Shown one piece after another: positions 46,919-58,904 of a stretch of DNA of 64,000 nucleotides (position 1 is its first letter; the number at the start of each line of letters is the position of its first letter). The notes beneath the pieces were generated by a model. The model had not been told where the DNA came from, did no database searches, and saw nothing but the letters and a program-made list of their open reading frames with translations. The position numbers and the translations under genes were made by a program. Source of the DNA: Progne subis subis (taxonomy: Eukaryota > Chordata > Aves > Passeriformes > Hirundinidae); the NCBI GenBank assembly GCA_022316685.1, contig JAKJHU010000628.1, forward strand, positions 62,001 to 126,000, written 5' to 3'.

Positions 46919-47537
46919 ATGGCTGTGAAAAACACCAATCACTTGTTTTAAAATGGTTAAAATTTTAATAGTAATAAAATGGTTATAAAAAATAGTAATA
47001 AAGTGATAAAAATTTGGACAATTAGGGTTAGGACAATAGAAGATAATAAAACAAAGCTACAGATGTCTTGGTGCAAATAAGCTCCGAAACAGGATGCCTG
47101 TTAACAGAGGATTAATTCTTAAAAGCCAATAGCCTGTTTGAATATTCATACATCTCATACATGATGCATAAATTCCATTCAAACAAAGGATTCTCTCTGG
47201 TCAGTGTCACTTTCTTCCCCTTAATCTCTATGGCATCTTTAGGGCTGAGTGAGGGCAGGAGAAATTGATCTCTTCTGATAAGGGAGGAATAAATTCTGTT
47301 CCTCTGAAAGATTACGTGATCTGTGGCTGCTATCTCTTTGTGACTACCCCTATCCTCTCTTTAAAAAATATCCCACGTACATAGTTTTCTATTTTAAACT
47401 ACAAAAAATACATTTTAACTACAAAACTACATTACTATACTATCAAAATATTAATACAGCATTATTAATCAATACAACATAATACAAACAGTAAATATCT
47501 AGTGTAGAACCATATATTATGCACTTTTCACAATGGC
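46919..47537. mobile_element. Solo LTR with ATGGC duplication
   Basis: A 609-base AT-rich element (46924-47532) has inverted ends TGTGAAAA/TTTTCACA and flanking 5-bp duplications ATGGC (46919-46923 and 47533-47537). A 5-bp duplication fits an ERVL-type or gammaretroviral integrase. It is unrelated in sequence to the other LTRs here. Confidence 0.88.
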
Positions 47538-47539
47538 CA

Positions 47540-49440
47540 GCATAAAAAATGTGAACATGATAAAATTTAACAAACATCAAAACACTTCCCTCAGGCCCTC
47601 ATGACATCCCAGCAACATCTGACCTGTCCACCACCCAAATGGGATTGCCATACAGGAAGACTTTTAGACAAAGACACAAGAAGAGGTGATATAAAACATA
47701 AACTGAGATGCTGACTAAAGTGTTATTTAAACTTATGAAAGATTGGGCAACTCTCTGAAGCTCAAATCATGAAGCCAGTCAAGGGAGACACATTGGAATG
47801 ACCAGAGAAGAGCTGCAGGAGGAAATCTGGGAGCAACAGGAAGGACGTAGATCCAGCGGCTCTACATGAACACGTGTCCCTTAGACATGGCCATTCAAAC
47901 AGCTGAAGAAAGAAGGTCATGAACTATTAGACTGAATGTTGGTGGCAAAGGTGGAAGGGAAGATCAGTAATCCTTCTCAGCCATCTGAAAAGAATCCAGT
48001 AGATCCAGGAAATTCTTGTTCTGGTGGGAAAGTTTGCCACTTCATAAAGTATTCAAACGACCTGGATAATAAAAAACATTGCTTGTATATTTTGAAATTA
48101 CAGGTATTAAAACCTGTGCCCTTTTCCAGGCAGACATCAGTTGTGTTGCCCATGCACAGGCAGTGCCTCTTGTGCCCTGAGGTGCCAAGCTGGGATTGGC
48201 ATCTCTCAGAGAGGAGCTGAGGGAGAGCAGAGCACCTTGCAAGCTGCAGGTCCCTGACAGCCCAGAGGGCTCCTGTCCCATAAACATCTGCTCTGCTCCA
48301 GTCTGGAACAGGGACCAGCATCTGTGCCGGGATTCATCAGAGAACTGAGGTGTATGCTGGAATTCAATCCCCTCCCCATCCCACAGCAGCCCTGCATTTC
48401 CCTCCTCCAGCCTTGGTCTCCAGCACAGCCATGGAGGCTCTTTGGGCTCTGGCCTTTTCCTGCAGCCACCAAGGGCAGCTGAGCTCTGCCTTTGGCACAG
48501 TCAGCCCTGCCCAGCCCAGGCAATGCCCAGCAATTCCTTGTGTGTGCCTGGCCTTGCTGTCAGCCCCGGCAGCGGCCTGCGTGGCCCCTTTGTGCCGCGC
48601 TGGCCCAGCCATGGTGCCACAGCCCCTGTGCAGGCGCAGGGCAGGACAGGAGCATTGCGGGTGGGAACGGCCCCTGTGCCGTGGTCCCCACAGCAGCCTT
48701 GGGGCTCTGTGCCCCATGGCCTCCCTGCGGGCAGCCTCTGCCAGCTCCTGCACAGCCCGCGGCACCTGTGGGGCTGCACAGACAGCCCCTGCCCCGGGCT
48801 CTGCCGGGCTCTGGGCCAGCAGAGAGGCCGAGCAGGGCTGGCCATGGCCGGGAACAGGCCCTGAGCCCCGCAGGAGGATGGAGCTGGGCCACAGCCAAAC
48901 TGCCCCGCAAACCTGGGCTGAGCAGCCAGGGCTGGCAATGGCTGTGGACCGAGGCTGGCACTGACAAATATCCTGGGCCGTGTTCCTGCTCTGTCCATGC
49001 CACCAAGGGCACAGAGCAGCCTCCTCTCTGGCCACTTGCTGTTTTCCATGCCTTCCCACAGGCTCTGGCCCTGCCCCACTAAGGCCTGGGCGAGTCCTGC
49101 CCCTGCACGCTCACACAGGCTGAGATGGACACTGATGGTTTTCTGTGGCAGGCTCTCTCAGCCCAGCCCATCTCCCTCCAAGCTCTGCCAGCTGCCCTGA
49201 GCTCTCGGCAGCACCAAGGGCCTCTCCCCAGCACAGCCAGCCGGCTCTGGCCCCACAGCTCTGCTCAGGGCAGGCTGCTCTGGGCAGGGGCCCCACGGCC
49301 TCAGCCCCTCGGAAGGGCACAGCAGCAGCTGCAGCTCAGACAGGACTCAGCCCCAGCCATGGGCAAGTGCTGGGCCAGGGGAAAAGGAGGCTCCCTGTGT
49401 GCCCTGCTCCCCTCTCCCTGAGGTGCTGAGAGTCATTCCT
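47540..49440. other. Intergenic, nothing recognised
   Basis: Between 48360 and 49430 both strands have several overlapping open frames above 130 codons. They result from GC-rich, stop-poor sequence; I see no domain, repeat structure or splice-bounded exon. Confidence 0.4.
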
Positions 49441-49479
49441 GCTCTGATGAGATGGATCCACAGCCCCTTGGAAGTTGCT

Positions 49480-49845
49480 GATGAATTTTACTACTCCAGA
49501 GCCTCTTCAATCTTGAGCTCTTCACTTCAGGAAATCAATGACAAAAGTTCATAAACATTTGTTCAAAACATCAAAACAAGAAAAGCCCCTGGGCTTAATT
49601 TCAGTTTTTTATACTTCTGTGGTTAATTAGATAGATTTTGGAAGTGTATTCAAAGTGAATATACTATATGGAAAACAATGCAGAGAGGACTGTTTTCTCC
49701 TGGTTTTTTTCCAGTTTATACATTGATTTCAGCAATGCCAATTGATCTTGACCCCCAGCACCTTCTAATGCAGTCTGAATAGATATGAAAATCAAGTCCC
49801 TTCATGGCTGACAATTAATCAGACTTTGTCCCCACCCCCTTCTCA
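49480..49845. repeat. Dispersed repeat, copy 3 of 3 (diverged)
   Basis: Shares TGTGGTTAATTA, GAAGTGTATT, AAAGTGAATATA, TAATGCAGT(T/C)TGAATAGATA and GACAAT(C/T)AATCAGACT in order with 1-483. Confidence 0.65.
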
Positions 49846-49869
49846 CGCTTTCCCTCATCCATCCCCTGG

Positions 49870-50090
49870 CAATTCTGAGGATCAGGAACAGTGTGCCCAG
49901 CAGGAGCAGGGCAGTGATTCTTCCCCTGTGCTCAGCACTCTTGAGGCTGCACCTCAAGTGCTGTGTCCAGTTCTGGGCCCCCATTTTGCGAAGGACATGG
50001 AGGGGCTGGAGTGTCCAGAGAAGGGCAACAAGGCTGGTGAAAGGAATGGAGCACAAATCCTTTGAGGAGTAGCTGAGGGAGGAAGAGGCC
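49870..50090 (+). repeat. CR1 LINE fragment
   Basis: Typical CR1 3' region: TGTGTCCAGTTCTGGGC..., GGACATGGAGGGGCTGGAG, AGAAGGGCAACAAGGCTGGTGA. It is interrupted or adjoined by the sequence at 50095-50330. Confidence 0.75.
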
Positions 50091-50094
50091 TTTG

Positions 50095-50330
50095 TGACAC
50101 TGGAACCAAGGAGATCATTGCTGCACTGCCAGACCTCATGGAACAAAGGATCCATTGTGACACTGCAGGGCCTTGGGGGACCAAGGCACCATTGTGACAC
50201 GGCGGGGCCCAAGGATCCAAGGGACTTTGGGACACCAAGGTTTCCCGTGGAACCAAAGGGATGCTGTGACACTGGGAGGCCTCATGAACTCATGGAAACC
50301 ATTGTGACAGTCTAGGACCTCCTGGAACTG
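50095..50330. repeat. Degenerate CCATTGTGACAC repeats
   Basis: Loosely repeated units of about 35-45 bases contain CATTGTGACAC and GGACCAAGG, lying between two CR1 fragments. Confidence 0.5.
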
Positions 50331-50334
50331 TGGT

Positions 50335-50945
50335 GACACCAAGTTGGCTGGAAGTGTTGATCTGCTGGAGGATAGGAGAGCTGTGCACAGGCCCTGGACA
50401 GGCTGGATCCAGGCCAAATCCAACAATGTGAGGTTTAACAAGTCCAGGTACTGAGTCCTGCACTTTGGCCACAACAACACCTAAAGTGGTGCAGGCTGGT
50501 GACAGAGTGGCTGGACAGCAGCCAGGCAGAAAGGGACCTGTGAGGACTGACAGAGAAAAGGATGGACATGAGCCAGCAGTGTGCCCAGGTGGCCAAGAAG
50601 GCCAATGGCACCTGGCCTGGATCAGGAACAGTGTGGCAGCAGGAGCAGGGCAGTGATTCTTCCCATGTGCTCAGCACTGGCTGGGCAGCACCTCGAGTGC
50701 TGTGTCCAGTTCTGGGCTCCACAGTTTAGGAAGGACATGGAGGGGCTGGAGTGTGTCCAAGAAGGGCAACAAGGCTGGTGAGGGGTCTGGAACACAAGTC
50801 CTGTGAGAAGCAGCTGAGGGAGCTGGGGTTGTTTACCCTGGAGAAGAGGACGCTCAGAGGAGACAAGGCAGTGTCAGGGCACAGGTTGGACTTGATGATG
50901 TCCAAGGTCTTCTCCAACCTGGCTGATTCTGTGATTCTCTGAAAC
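50335..50945 (+). repeat. CR1 LINE 3' end
   Basis: Contains the end of the reverse-transcriptase region as a degraded frame (CTTTGGCCACAACAAC), then the CR1 untranslated end (TTGGACTTGATGATGTCC, CCAACCTGGCTGATTCTGTG) up to its usual TTCTGTGATTCT terminus. Confidence 0.8.
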
Positions 50946-53050
50946 CACCCTTGCAGCAGTTGCAGGATGAGCCCTGGGCCTCCTCTCCAGAAGGTGCAGC
51001 AGCCCAGGTCCCTCAGCTTTCTCCTCACAGCCCCAAAGCCCATCCTGTCAGTCCTGCAGAGCCTCTGCAGCTCCTCCTCCTTGCCCAGAACAGGGAGCCC
51101 CACAGCCAGACACAGCAGCCCAGATGTACCCCCGTGGTCTGTGGTGCCTCTGGCAAGGGAGCAGCACCAGGCACGGCAGGAGGCTGCAGACAATTCCTGA
51201 AGAACTTGAAGGATGATCCTGCTCCCCAAGGGATGTTCCCATGGTGCCAAGCCAGGAACTGAAATGGGGAGTGGGGCCAGAGAGGAAAGGTAAACAGGGC
51301 TGGGCTGTTTACACAGAAGGGAACTGGGGCAGGCAATAGGAAAGATTTTGCAGCAGAAAGAGTAAAGAAAGCCAAGATGAAGCAAAGGAAATGCTGAGGG
51401 CAGTTTGGAGGTGGCTGCCAGACAGCCCTGGCTCTGAGCAACAATGTCTGCAGAGGCACAGGAAACTCACAGCTCATGGGAACAAACTGTCTGGATGACT
51501 TCAGAGGCCACCACAAACCTGAGTGGTTTCCCTGCTGTCCCCCAGCCCTTCCTGGCCCCAGGGGCTGATGATGGCATTTGTGCTCCCTCAGGTTCATCTC
51601 CCCACACCAACACCATGGGGGTGCTCATGCCTGCTCTGGCAGTGCAAACAGGGGCTCCTGAGCCAGTGCTGCCGTGTCTGTGCCTGCAAGGATGTGGCAC
51701 CTGTGTGAGCTGGGGGAGAGGCCAGGGCTGCAGAGGGGGGATGTTGTTGGCAGGTGCATGAGGACGCTCTGGGACGCTGCCCTGGGGTGTCCAGCGCAGT
51801 GGGGATGGATCAGCCCCTGCTCTGCTGCTCCTTCCCATCTCCCCCAGGGACCTTGCAGAGCCCCAGCCATGCTGTTTGCCCCCAGCCTGCCCACGGCCAC
51901 CCTGGGGCTGCTCACGGGGCTTTTCTCTGCTGAGCATTGGCCTGGGCGTGTTCTGGAGAGAGCCTGGGCAAGGAGCATCAAGCCCTGTCTTGCAATGCAA
52001 GATGTAACCAAGAAATGTTTTTATTACCATCTGTTAAAACCAGGTTGGCAGGTTGTTTATCTCTTCCATGACCCATCCTCAATCTCTGAGGGGGATCTTC
52101 TCTTAATGGCCCAGCTGTACAAAAACAAATGGGCAGTGTTCCTTATCTCTTCCATGACCATCCTCCCTCCAGGGAGATATCTTCTGTTAATGGGTCACTG
52201 AGTCTCACTGCATGACTGATAAATTACATCATCCCATTTTGAGATGCTCCACCCAGAGGGAGGAGCCAAGCATTCCACCTGGATATAATCTGAGAATTAA
52301 ACACCAGAAGCAGCCTGGTTTCCACTGGATTCCCAGAGGAAGACCAGACCCATCTACACCACTACTGGGCCTTCAGAGGAAAACTACACCCTTCTATAAG
52401 ATCATTGCTTCAACAAACCACATCTGTCCCCCAGGAGAACTGCAGCCACGATTTGATTGTACTGCTAGCAACACCCTGACTACCCGGGTGTCAGGTTGGA
52501 TTCTGAGTCTTATTTTTGGGCTTTGTTGGTGGTGGTGTTTTTTACTACTGCACTATCAATTTAATTTTCCTACTGAAGAACAGATATTCCTATTGCCATA
52601 TCTTTACTTGGAAGCCCGTTAATTTCAAAACTATAATTCCAGAGAGGGAGTTTGTATTTTCCCATTTCATGGGAGGCTCCTGCCTTCCATAGCAGACCCC
52701 TGTCTTACCAGCTCAAACAGGGGAACTCGCTCAGATATCCTGGAGGTATCCCTGGGTTGGGTTTTTTGGGTTGGGCATGTTTGGAGAAGTAAGAACTCCA
52801 AAGCTGGGTGGAAAATGGCCCTTGGGGTGACAATGGGGGGTCCCAGTGGTGGCTGCTGGCAGAGGCAGCCTGGAGGAGCAGAGCCCTGTGTCCCCCTGGA
52901 GCCCAGAGAGGGGGAAGCGCTGAAATTTGCAGGACCCTCAACAGCTTGGAGAGGGGCAGGGGGACTCCTTGGAGCCCCTGCACCCCAAAGCAGAGAATAA
53001 GGGAGAAGGGACCCTGGGAACCCAAAACCCCCAGCATTCCTAAATAGAAA
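50946..53050. other. Intergenic; possible LTR around 52000-52650
   Basis: No gene is recognised. About 52000-52650 has a TATA-like GGATATAATCTGAG near 52283 and two near-repeats of CTTATCTCTTCCATGAC, in keeping with an LTR, but I could not define its ends. Confidence 0.4.
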
Positions 53051-53270
53051 ATGGAAAAGGGGGGAGCTTTTCAGATTCCTGGGATTCTCAGCAGCCTGGG
53101 GAGGGCACTGAGACCAGTGACAGGAAACTCCAGAAAGGAATTTTCAGGGCTGCTCTTGGTGTTTGATAGGTTATTAGGGACTCTAGATGTCTGGTGGCGT
53201 GTAGAGATGGACTTGAGTAGAGGGACATTCAAACTCAACATACTCTTCCCTTGCGTTTGCCCAAAACCAG

Positions 53271-54174
53271 ACAAGGAGCTGAGGATGGAGACCAGGGAGG
53301 ACAAATCCCTGCAGCAGAACCTCGTGGAAGAGGCCGTTTTGATTAGCTCCATAGCACAGGAAGCCAACAGGGAGAAAAAGCGCCAGAGATCCTACAGGAA
53401 GAAGGACTCCAAACCCATCCCAGGGTGCTCTGAGGAGGAAAGACCAACCCTGTGCCAGGAAGGTGGATAGAGCTTCAGGCAGAGCAACACCCCTGTCCAG
53501 GATCAGATCATCCACACTGCGGATCTCCTATGAGTGTCCTGAGTGCGAGAAGAGGTTTCAGACCAGCTCCAATCTCCTCCACCAGTGGATTCACACAGAG
53601 GAGAGGCCCTTCCGCTGCAGGAAGGGCTTCAAGCAAAACTCCCACCTCATCACGCACCAGCGCATCCACACTGGGGAGAGGCCCTACGAGTGTGAGGAAT
53701 GTGGGATGAGCTTCAGCCACAGGTCCAACCTGATCTCCCACCAGAGATCCACACCAGGGAACGGCCCTATGAGTGTGAGTGGTGTGGGAAGAGCTTCAGC
53801 CAGAGTTCCAACCTGATCTGCTACCAGAATATCCACGCTGAGGAAAGGCCATACAAGTGTGGGGAATATGGGAAGGGCTTCAACTGTAGGTCCCAGCTGA
53901 TCATCCACCAAATGATACACACCGGGGAGAGGCCCTATCAGTGTCCTGAGTGTCAGAAGAGGTTTCAGACCAGCTCCAATCTCCTCAAACACCAGCATTC
54001 ACAAGAGGAGAGGCCCTTCCGCTGCCCCGACTGCAGGAAGGGCTTCAAGCACAAGTCCCACCTCATCAGGCACCAGCGCATCCACACTGGGGAGAGGCCC
54101 TACGAGTGTCCCCAGTGTGGGAAGAGCTTCACCCAGAGGTCTCAGCTGAGCCAACACCAAAGGAGGCACCAATA
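53271..54174 (+). pseudogene. C2H2 zinc-finger pseudogene
   Basis: C2H2 zinc-finger proteins bind DNA. The last exon starts after AG at 53270 with a linker typical of avian zinc-finger genes ([20 protein letters not shown]). A TAG at 53468-53470 interrupts the frame and the reading moves to a second frame from about 53535 ([10 protein letters not shown]). A one-base shift near 53745 moves it again, and the rest stays open to the stop at 54172-54174. About eight fingers with HTGERPY linkers can be seen. One has lost its second Cys by a small in-frame deletion (FRCRKGF, compare [10 protein letters not shown]) and one has Tyr for Cys (KCGEYGKGF). No KRAB, SCAN or BTB exon is seen upstream. Confidence 0.82.
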
Positions 54175-54179
54175 AGGGA

Positions 54180-54829
54180 AACCACGGTGTGTACCCTGAG
54201 TGCAGGCAGTGTTTTGTGTGAGTCTCCAACTTCATCCCCCATCTGAAGACTGACATTGGGAAGAGTCCTTGTGACCCACATTTCCTGTGACCCATGCTGA
54301 GGAGTCACCTGTCCCTTTCTCTGCCCCTGGCAATGATGTGAGGTGGTCCTGACCGTGGTCTCGACATTGTATTTGATCCCATCTCAGGTCATTGCCAGGG
54401 GCAGGAAAGGGACTCTCTCTCTTCCCCTAGGACAAAGGTGTCCTTTCCCAGCAGGAGGAAATACGTGGCTGGGAAGTGCCAGTCAGTGCTGTTGTAGTTG
54501 TCCCTGTATATCATTTCTCTTATCCCTTCTGTTCCTAGTTTTTCCTTATTTTGTTGCTATTACCAGTAAATTGTTCTTATCCCACCCCGAATCTTTCCAT
54601 TTTGTAATTTGCATGGGAGGCTGGAGGCCAATGAGGGACAGCTCGGTTTTAGCAGGAACACAAAATTTGGGAATCCCATTCCTAAATCCCAGCCCATGGA
54701 AACTGAGCATCCCAGCTGGTGCCAGCCCTGGTTGCCCTGGCAGCAGCCTTGGGAGCGGGTCCCTGGCTGGGGGCTGTGGGAACCTCTTCACTCTGGTGCC
54801 CAGGACAGCAGTGGAGGGAAGGGCTGGAG
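54180..54829. other. Downstream of the zinc-finger relic, nothing recognised
   Basis: No conserved frame or defined repeat is visible. Confidence 0.4.
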
Positions 54830-55070
54830 CTGAGTCGGGGCAGCTTTAGGTTGGATGTCAGGAAAAGGTTTTTCCCCCAGAGGCTGCTGGGGCACTGAAC
54901 AGGCTCCCAGGGAAGGGTCACAGCTCCGGGCTCTGGGAGCTCCAGCAGCGTTTGGACACCGCTGCCAGGCCCAGGCTGGGATTGTTGGGGTGTCCTGTGC
55001 AGGGCCGGGAGCTGGACTCGAGGATCCTGATGGCTCCCTCCCAACTCAGCCAATTCTGTGCTTCTGGGAT
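54830..55070 (+). repeat. CR1 LINE 3' end, diverged
   Basis: CR1-like order: AGGTTGGATGTCAGGAAAAGG, GAACAGGCTCCCAGGGAAG, CTGGACTCGAGGATCCTGATGG, CCAATTCTGTGCTTCTGGG. Confidence 0.7.
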
Positions 55071-55190
55071 CCCATGGCCCTGGGAATGGGACTGCAAATG
55101 GTTGCCATGGCAACGGGCTCTGGCTCCAGGCCTGAGCTGGTGTCCATGGAACCACCCCTGGCATGGGAACTGCATGGAGCTGCCAAGGGA

Positions 55191-55475
55191 CCGACCCTAG
55201 CAACAGGGGCTGGTGATGGTTGTCATGGAAACTGACCATAGCAACAGGGGCTGGTGATGGTTGCCATGGAAACTGACCATAGCAACAGGGGCTGGTGATG
55301 GTTGCCATGGAAACTGACCATAGCAACAGGGGCTGGTGATGGTTGCCATGGAAACTGACCCTAGCAACAGGGGCTGGTGATGGTTACCATGGAACTGACC
55401 TAGCAACAGGGGCTGGTGATGGTTGCCATGGAAACTGACCATAGCAAGAGGGGCTGGTGATGGTTGCCTGCTAAG
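55191..55475. repeat. 41-bp tandem repeat, seven copies
   Basis: Unit of 41 bases starting GACCATAGCAACAGGGGCTG and containing ATGGTTGCCATGGAAAC. Copies begin at about 55191, 55232, 55273, 55314, 55355, 55394 and 55435, the last ones slightly shortened. Confidence 0.92.
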
Positions 55476-55479
55476 GAAC

Positions 55480-56730
55480 CGAGCTGTCACAGGCCCTCAG
55501 AGGGGTTCCAAGAGTCTCCAGGCTGTTCCAGGGCTGGAATGTCACAGGCAGAGACAGGGGCTCCATGGAGACCTCCCAGGGGTTTCTGGGGATGGGAAAG
55601 AGCCCTGTGGTCAGAGGCAGTCACAGCCATTCCATGCTGACATCCCAGGGCACCTTGGGCTGCAAAGGCACTGATCTGTCACAGGCACTCACGGGGGCTC
55701 CACGGTGACATCCCAGGAGTCCCAGGCTGCCAAAGAGCCGGGATGCCCAGACACTCACAGGGGTTCCTGTCATGGGCAGAGTGGGAGCTTCAGGCAAGAA
55801 TTTTATATATTCATTGGAGAAACTCCTGCTGAGTCATGAGGTGGAGAAATGACACCCAACAGCCACCATGGATCCCCAAACTCCTCCAGGATGCCTAGAC
55901 TTTTAAAATTCCATCTAAGAGAGGAGACTCAGAGCAGCTGGATCCAATCCTAGCCCCAGACTTTGTCAAAGATTATGTCTAAAAGATTGGACAGGTAGAA
56001 TTGAACCGTATGCAATTTGTCCCACAGGATTAACCATGGAATATACCAGATATGTTTATATAAATACAGGTATGGTTGATTCTGATCAGGATTAAACAGA
56101 TTTATTCACACCATAGAGTAAATTTAAAAATATTTATTTACTCCACAGTATAGGATATATAACAATTATTAGAATTTAGTGCTCTAGGAAGCAATTTTGA
56201 AGTAAACAGGGCTTTGCTGGAGTTGTTTAGCCCATTGCAGGCAGAGCCTCCTGCTCCAGCAGGAACTGCCTTTCCTGTGCCAGGACCAGGGCAGATCCCG
56301 CTGCAGGAAAAGCCCCAGGCCAGCCCCAAGACAGTGAAGGCCTCGGGCACAAGTGCAGAGTGCCGTGCTGGGAGCTGTGCCAGGGAGAGCCTGAGGCACC
56401 AAAGGCACCTTGGCAGCAGCAGCTGCTTCCAGGCCATGGCCAGAAGCCTCCCTTGGCAAGGCGGCCTGGTGGCCACCACTGCAGAGCTGCTGCTCCAGGG
56501 CTCATTTCTGGATGGGCTCTGCCCCAGCCCACAGAGTGTGACCTCAGCCCTGACTCTGTCCCAGCCGCTGTGCCTGAGCCCTGCAAAGCCTAAAGGTCAC
56601 CTGTGCCAGCCTGGCTCTGTCAGCCCCTGGGGCAGGGCAGGGAAAGGCCAGAGAAGGGGCTGGCTTTGGCTGCTGCATGTGGGCTCCAGCAGAGACAAGG
56701 AGGAGTCAAGGGAGTGGCTGGAGTCCAGTG
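55480..56730. other. Intergenic, nothing recognised
   Basis: An open frame of 200 codons at 56214-56816 on the plus strand runs into a CR1 fragment and has no domain. I consider it incidental. Confidence 0.4.
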
Positions 56731-56739
56731 AGCAGCCCC

Positions 56740-57055
56740 TTCTCCCCATGCAATCCTGGAATGCTTTGGATGGGAAGAGCTCTGCAGTGCTCATCTCATC
56801 CAAACCCCTGCCATGAGCAGGGACATCTTTCACCAGATCAGGTTGTTCAGAGCCCTGTCCCAGCTGGACTTGGAATGTTCCAGGGATGGGGCATGACCAC
56901 CCCTGGGAACCTGTCCTGGTGTATCACCAACCTCATCATCAAAAATTTCCTCCTTATCTCCCCTTATGTGAACCTCCTTCCTTTAGTTAAAACCACCACC
57001 CTTTGTCCTATTGTGACAGGCCCTACTAAAACCTTTGTCCACCATTGCATTTCCA
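56740..57055 (-). repeat. CR1 LINE 3' end, antisense
   Basis: Reads as the reverse of the CR1 end: CATCCAAACCCCTGCCATGAG, CAGGTTGTTCAGAGCCCTG, CAGGGATGGGGCAT, then TTAAAACCACCACCCTTTGTCC. Confidence 0.8.
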
Positions 57056-57089
57056 ATCAGCTGGGTTTCCATGATATTGCCATGACAGG

Positions 57090-57525
57090 TGTAATGGTTT
57101 TAATTTAATAAAACCAGGCAGAAACACCAATTAATGTAGGGCTTTTAGTATTTATTCTCTTTTTGTGGAGGGAGAGATTAGGAGGGAAAAAAAAAAAAAA
57201 AAAAAAAAAAAACCCAAAACCAAAGCAGCTTAAGCTTAAAAAATGAACAAAAAAGTTTTATTAACACACACTAAAAGAATAAAAAAAAATTGAGAAAAAG
57301 AAAACTTAATCTAAAACAGAATGACATTTTAAAACACACTTCTCTTAAAAACTATTCACTTTCTTATTGAACAACAAAGAAAGACACAACTTGAGATTTT
57401 CAGTCAGTTTCACTATTTAGACATAATTACTCATTACTTTTTGGAGAAGTCTCTCTAAGATCTTTTTATGAAGATATTTGCCACAAGACAAAATAGTCCA
57501 GTGCTCCAATGTCAACATCTGCTGT
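57090..57525 (+). repeat. Dispersed repeat, TGTAATGGTTTTAA type
   Basis: Begins TGTAATGGTTTTAATT near 57090 and carries a long A run (about 57187-57212). Homologous to 34996-35400 and to the reverse complement of 44575-45110. Probably an LTR. Confidence 0.72.
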
Positions 57526-57529
57526 CACC

Positions 57530-58900
57530 CAGAGTTTTCACAGACTGTGATGTTCTATCAGCAAGGCCTCTCAGTGTATCTGGGGTACTATTTACAAATA
57601 TTCTTCTAATCTAAAATCATCTTTGTCTCAAAGGCTGAGACCTCCTTTTAACCCAGGAGTGGGGGCTTTAAAGTTCCCAAATAAATCAATTACATCAGTC
57701 CTCAATTTTGATTAGAATAGCATTCTCCCCAACAACACTAAGATGCTGCAAAGAACAGTCCATTTCTCCATGGTTTACCCTAGAGAAGTGGGTTAAAAAT
57801 CCACTTCATCAATCCTATTCCAATATCATTAATTCTTTCACTTCTAATCTAACTGACTTCATTCGTGTCTGTTCTATGTACCCTCTGATTTCTTTCTTTC
57901 TCTCAAGGAGGAGTTGTGCTTTAAAAGCTCCATGTTGCTAGGAAAGGGTTAAATCCGCCAGAGGTTGCAAGGGCCACGTGCAAGCGCCAGGCTGCATGAG
58001 CTGTAGAAAATGCAAAGCTGTGCTGATGGAGGAAGCTGGCAGATGTCCTTTTTTCCACCCCTCTCTCATCCAGGCCGGCCCAGTTCAGAGCTACCACAGA
58101 GCTGTGAAAGGGCTCAACCCAGGCTGCTCCCATGTGGGCAGCAGCTCTCAGGGGCCCGGCCTGGGCCTGCCCACCGCCCACGATGTTACCTCATGGCTGA
58201 TTCCAAAGCGAGAGAGAGACCGATCAGCAGCAGATGAGTTTAAAATGTCCCCTCCAAAGTCACATCGACATTTCCCATTGGTCAACTTAGCTGCCAATAT
58301 CCCGGCCAGCTTTCTGATGGGTCCCTGTCCTCCCCCCAAAACCAGGGTGATGGCAGGGAAAAACATTTCACATTTCCCTATAACCAGAAAACAAAACTGT
58401 GCCAACCCATGATAGAAGCCAAAGCTAAAAAATCAGCATTATTTCACATTATTGATTTTTAATTAAATTGAAAAAAAAAAAATCACAGTATATTTTGAAA
58501 TAGCTACTACTAATAATAACTATAATATATTTCACTTGCACAAAGAAACCTGAGCAGATTTAAACCTTCCTTCTCTCACTCCATGTGGGAGCATTCCAAA
58601 ACCAATTCTTCCTTCTGTGGTGCTGTTTCCAATGTGCTGTTAACAAAATCCATCCTCATCTTCCCAAACCCAAAGTTCTTTGCCTTTTTCCATATGCAAC
58701 TTTTGGATGCATTTTAACACATCCAGCAGTTCAGCCTCTTTTAATCAACTGCTCCACTGCTCTCATGGTGCTCTGACCTCAGCCACTCCAGAGCCAGCAA
58801 GATCTGGAAGACTTCCATCGAATTTCAGATGATTGGTTCCTCACATTTACATTTAAAAAGTGACATTTTGGTGTGATCTGGCCAGACTCTGCCAGTGTGT
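57530..58900. other. Intergenic, nothing recognised
   Basis: No recognisable domain in any frame and no clear repeat boundary. Confidence 0.4.
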
Positions 58901-58904
58901 TTTA

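Noticed and set aside
48364..49082. Long overlapping open frames on both strands (up to 231 codons).
   Set aside because: They overlap each other in several frames, have biased Ala/Pro/Gly/Cys composition and no domain, as expected from GC-rich, stop-poor DNA.
54682..55490. Repetitive peptide frames over the 41-bp array.
   Set aside because: 41 is not divisible by three, so the repeat cycles through frames; long frames arise only because the unit has few stops on the minus strand.
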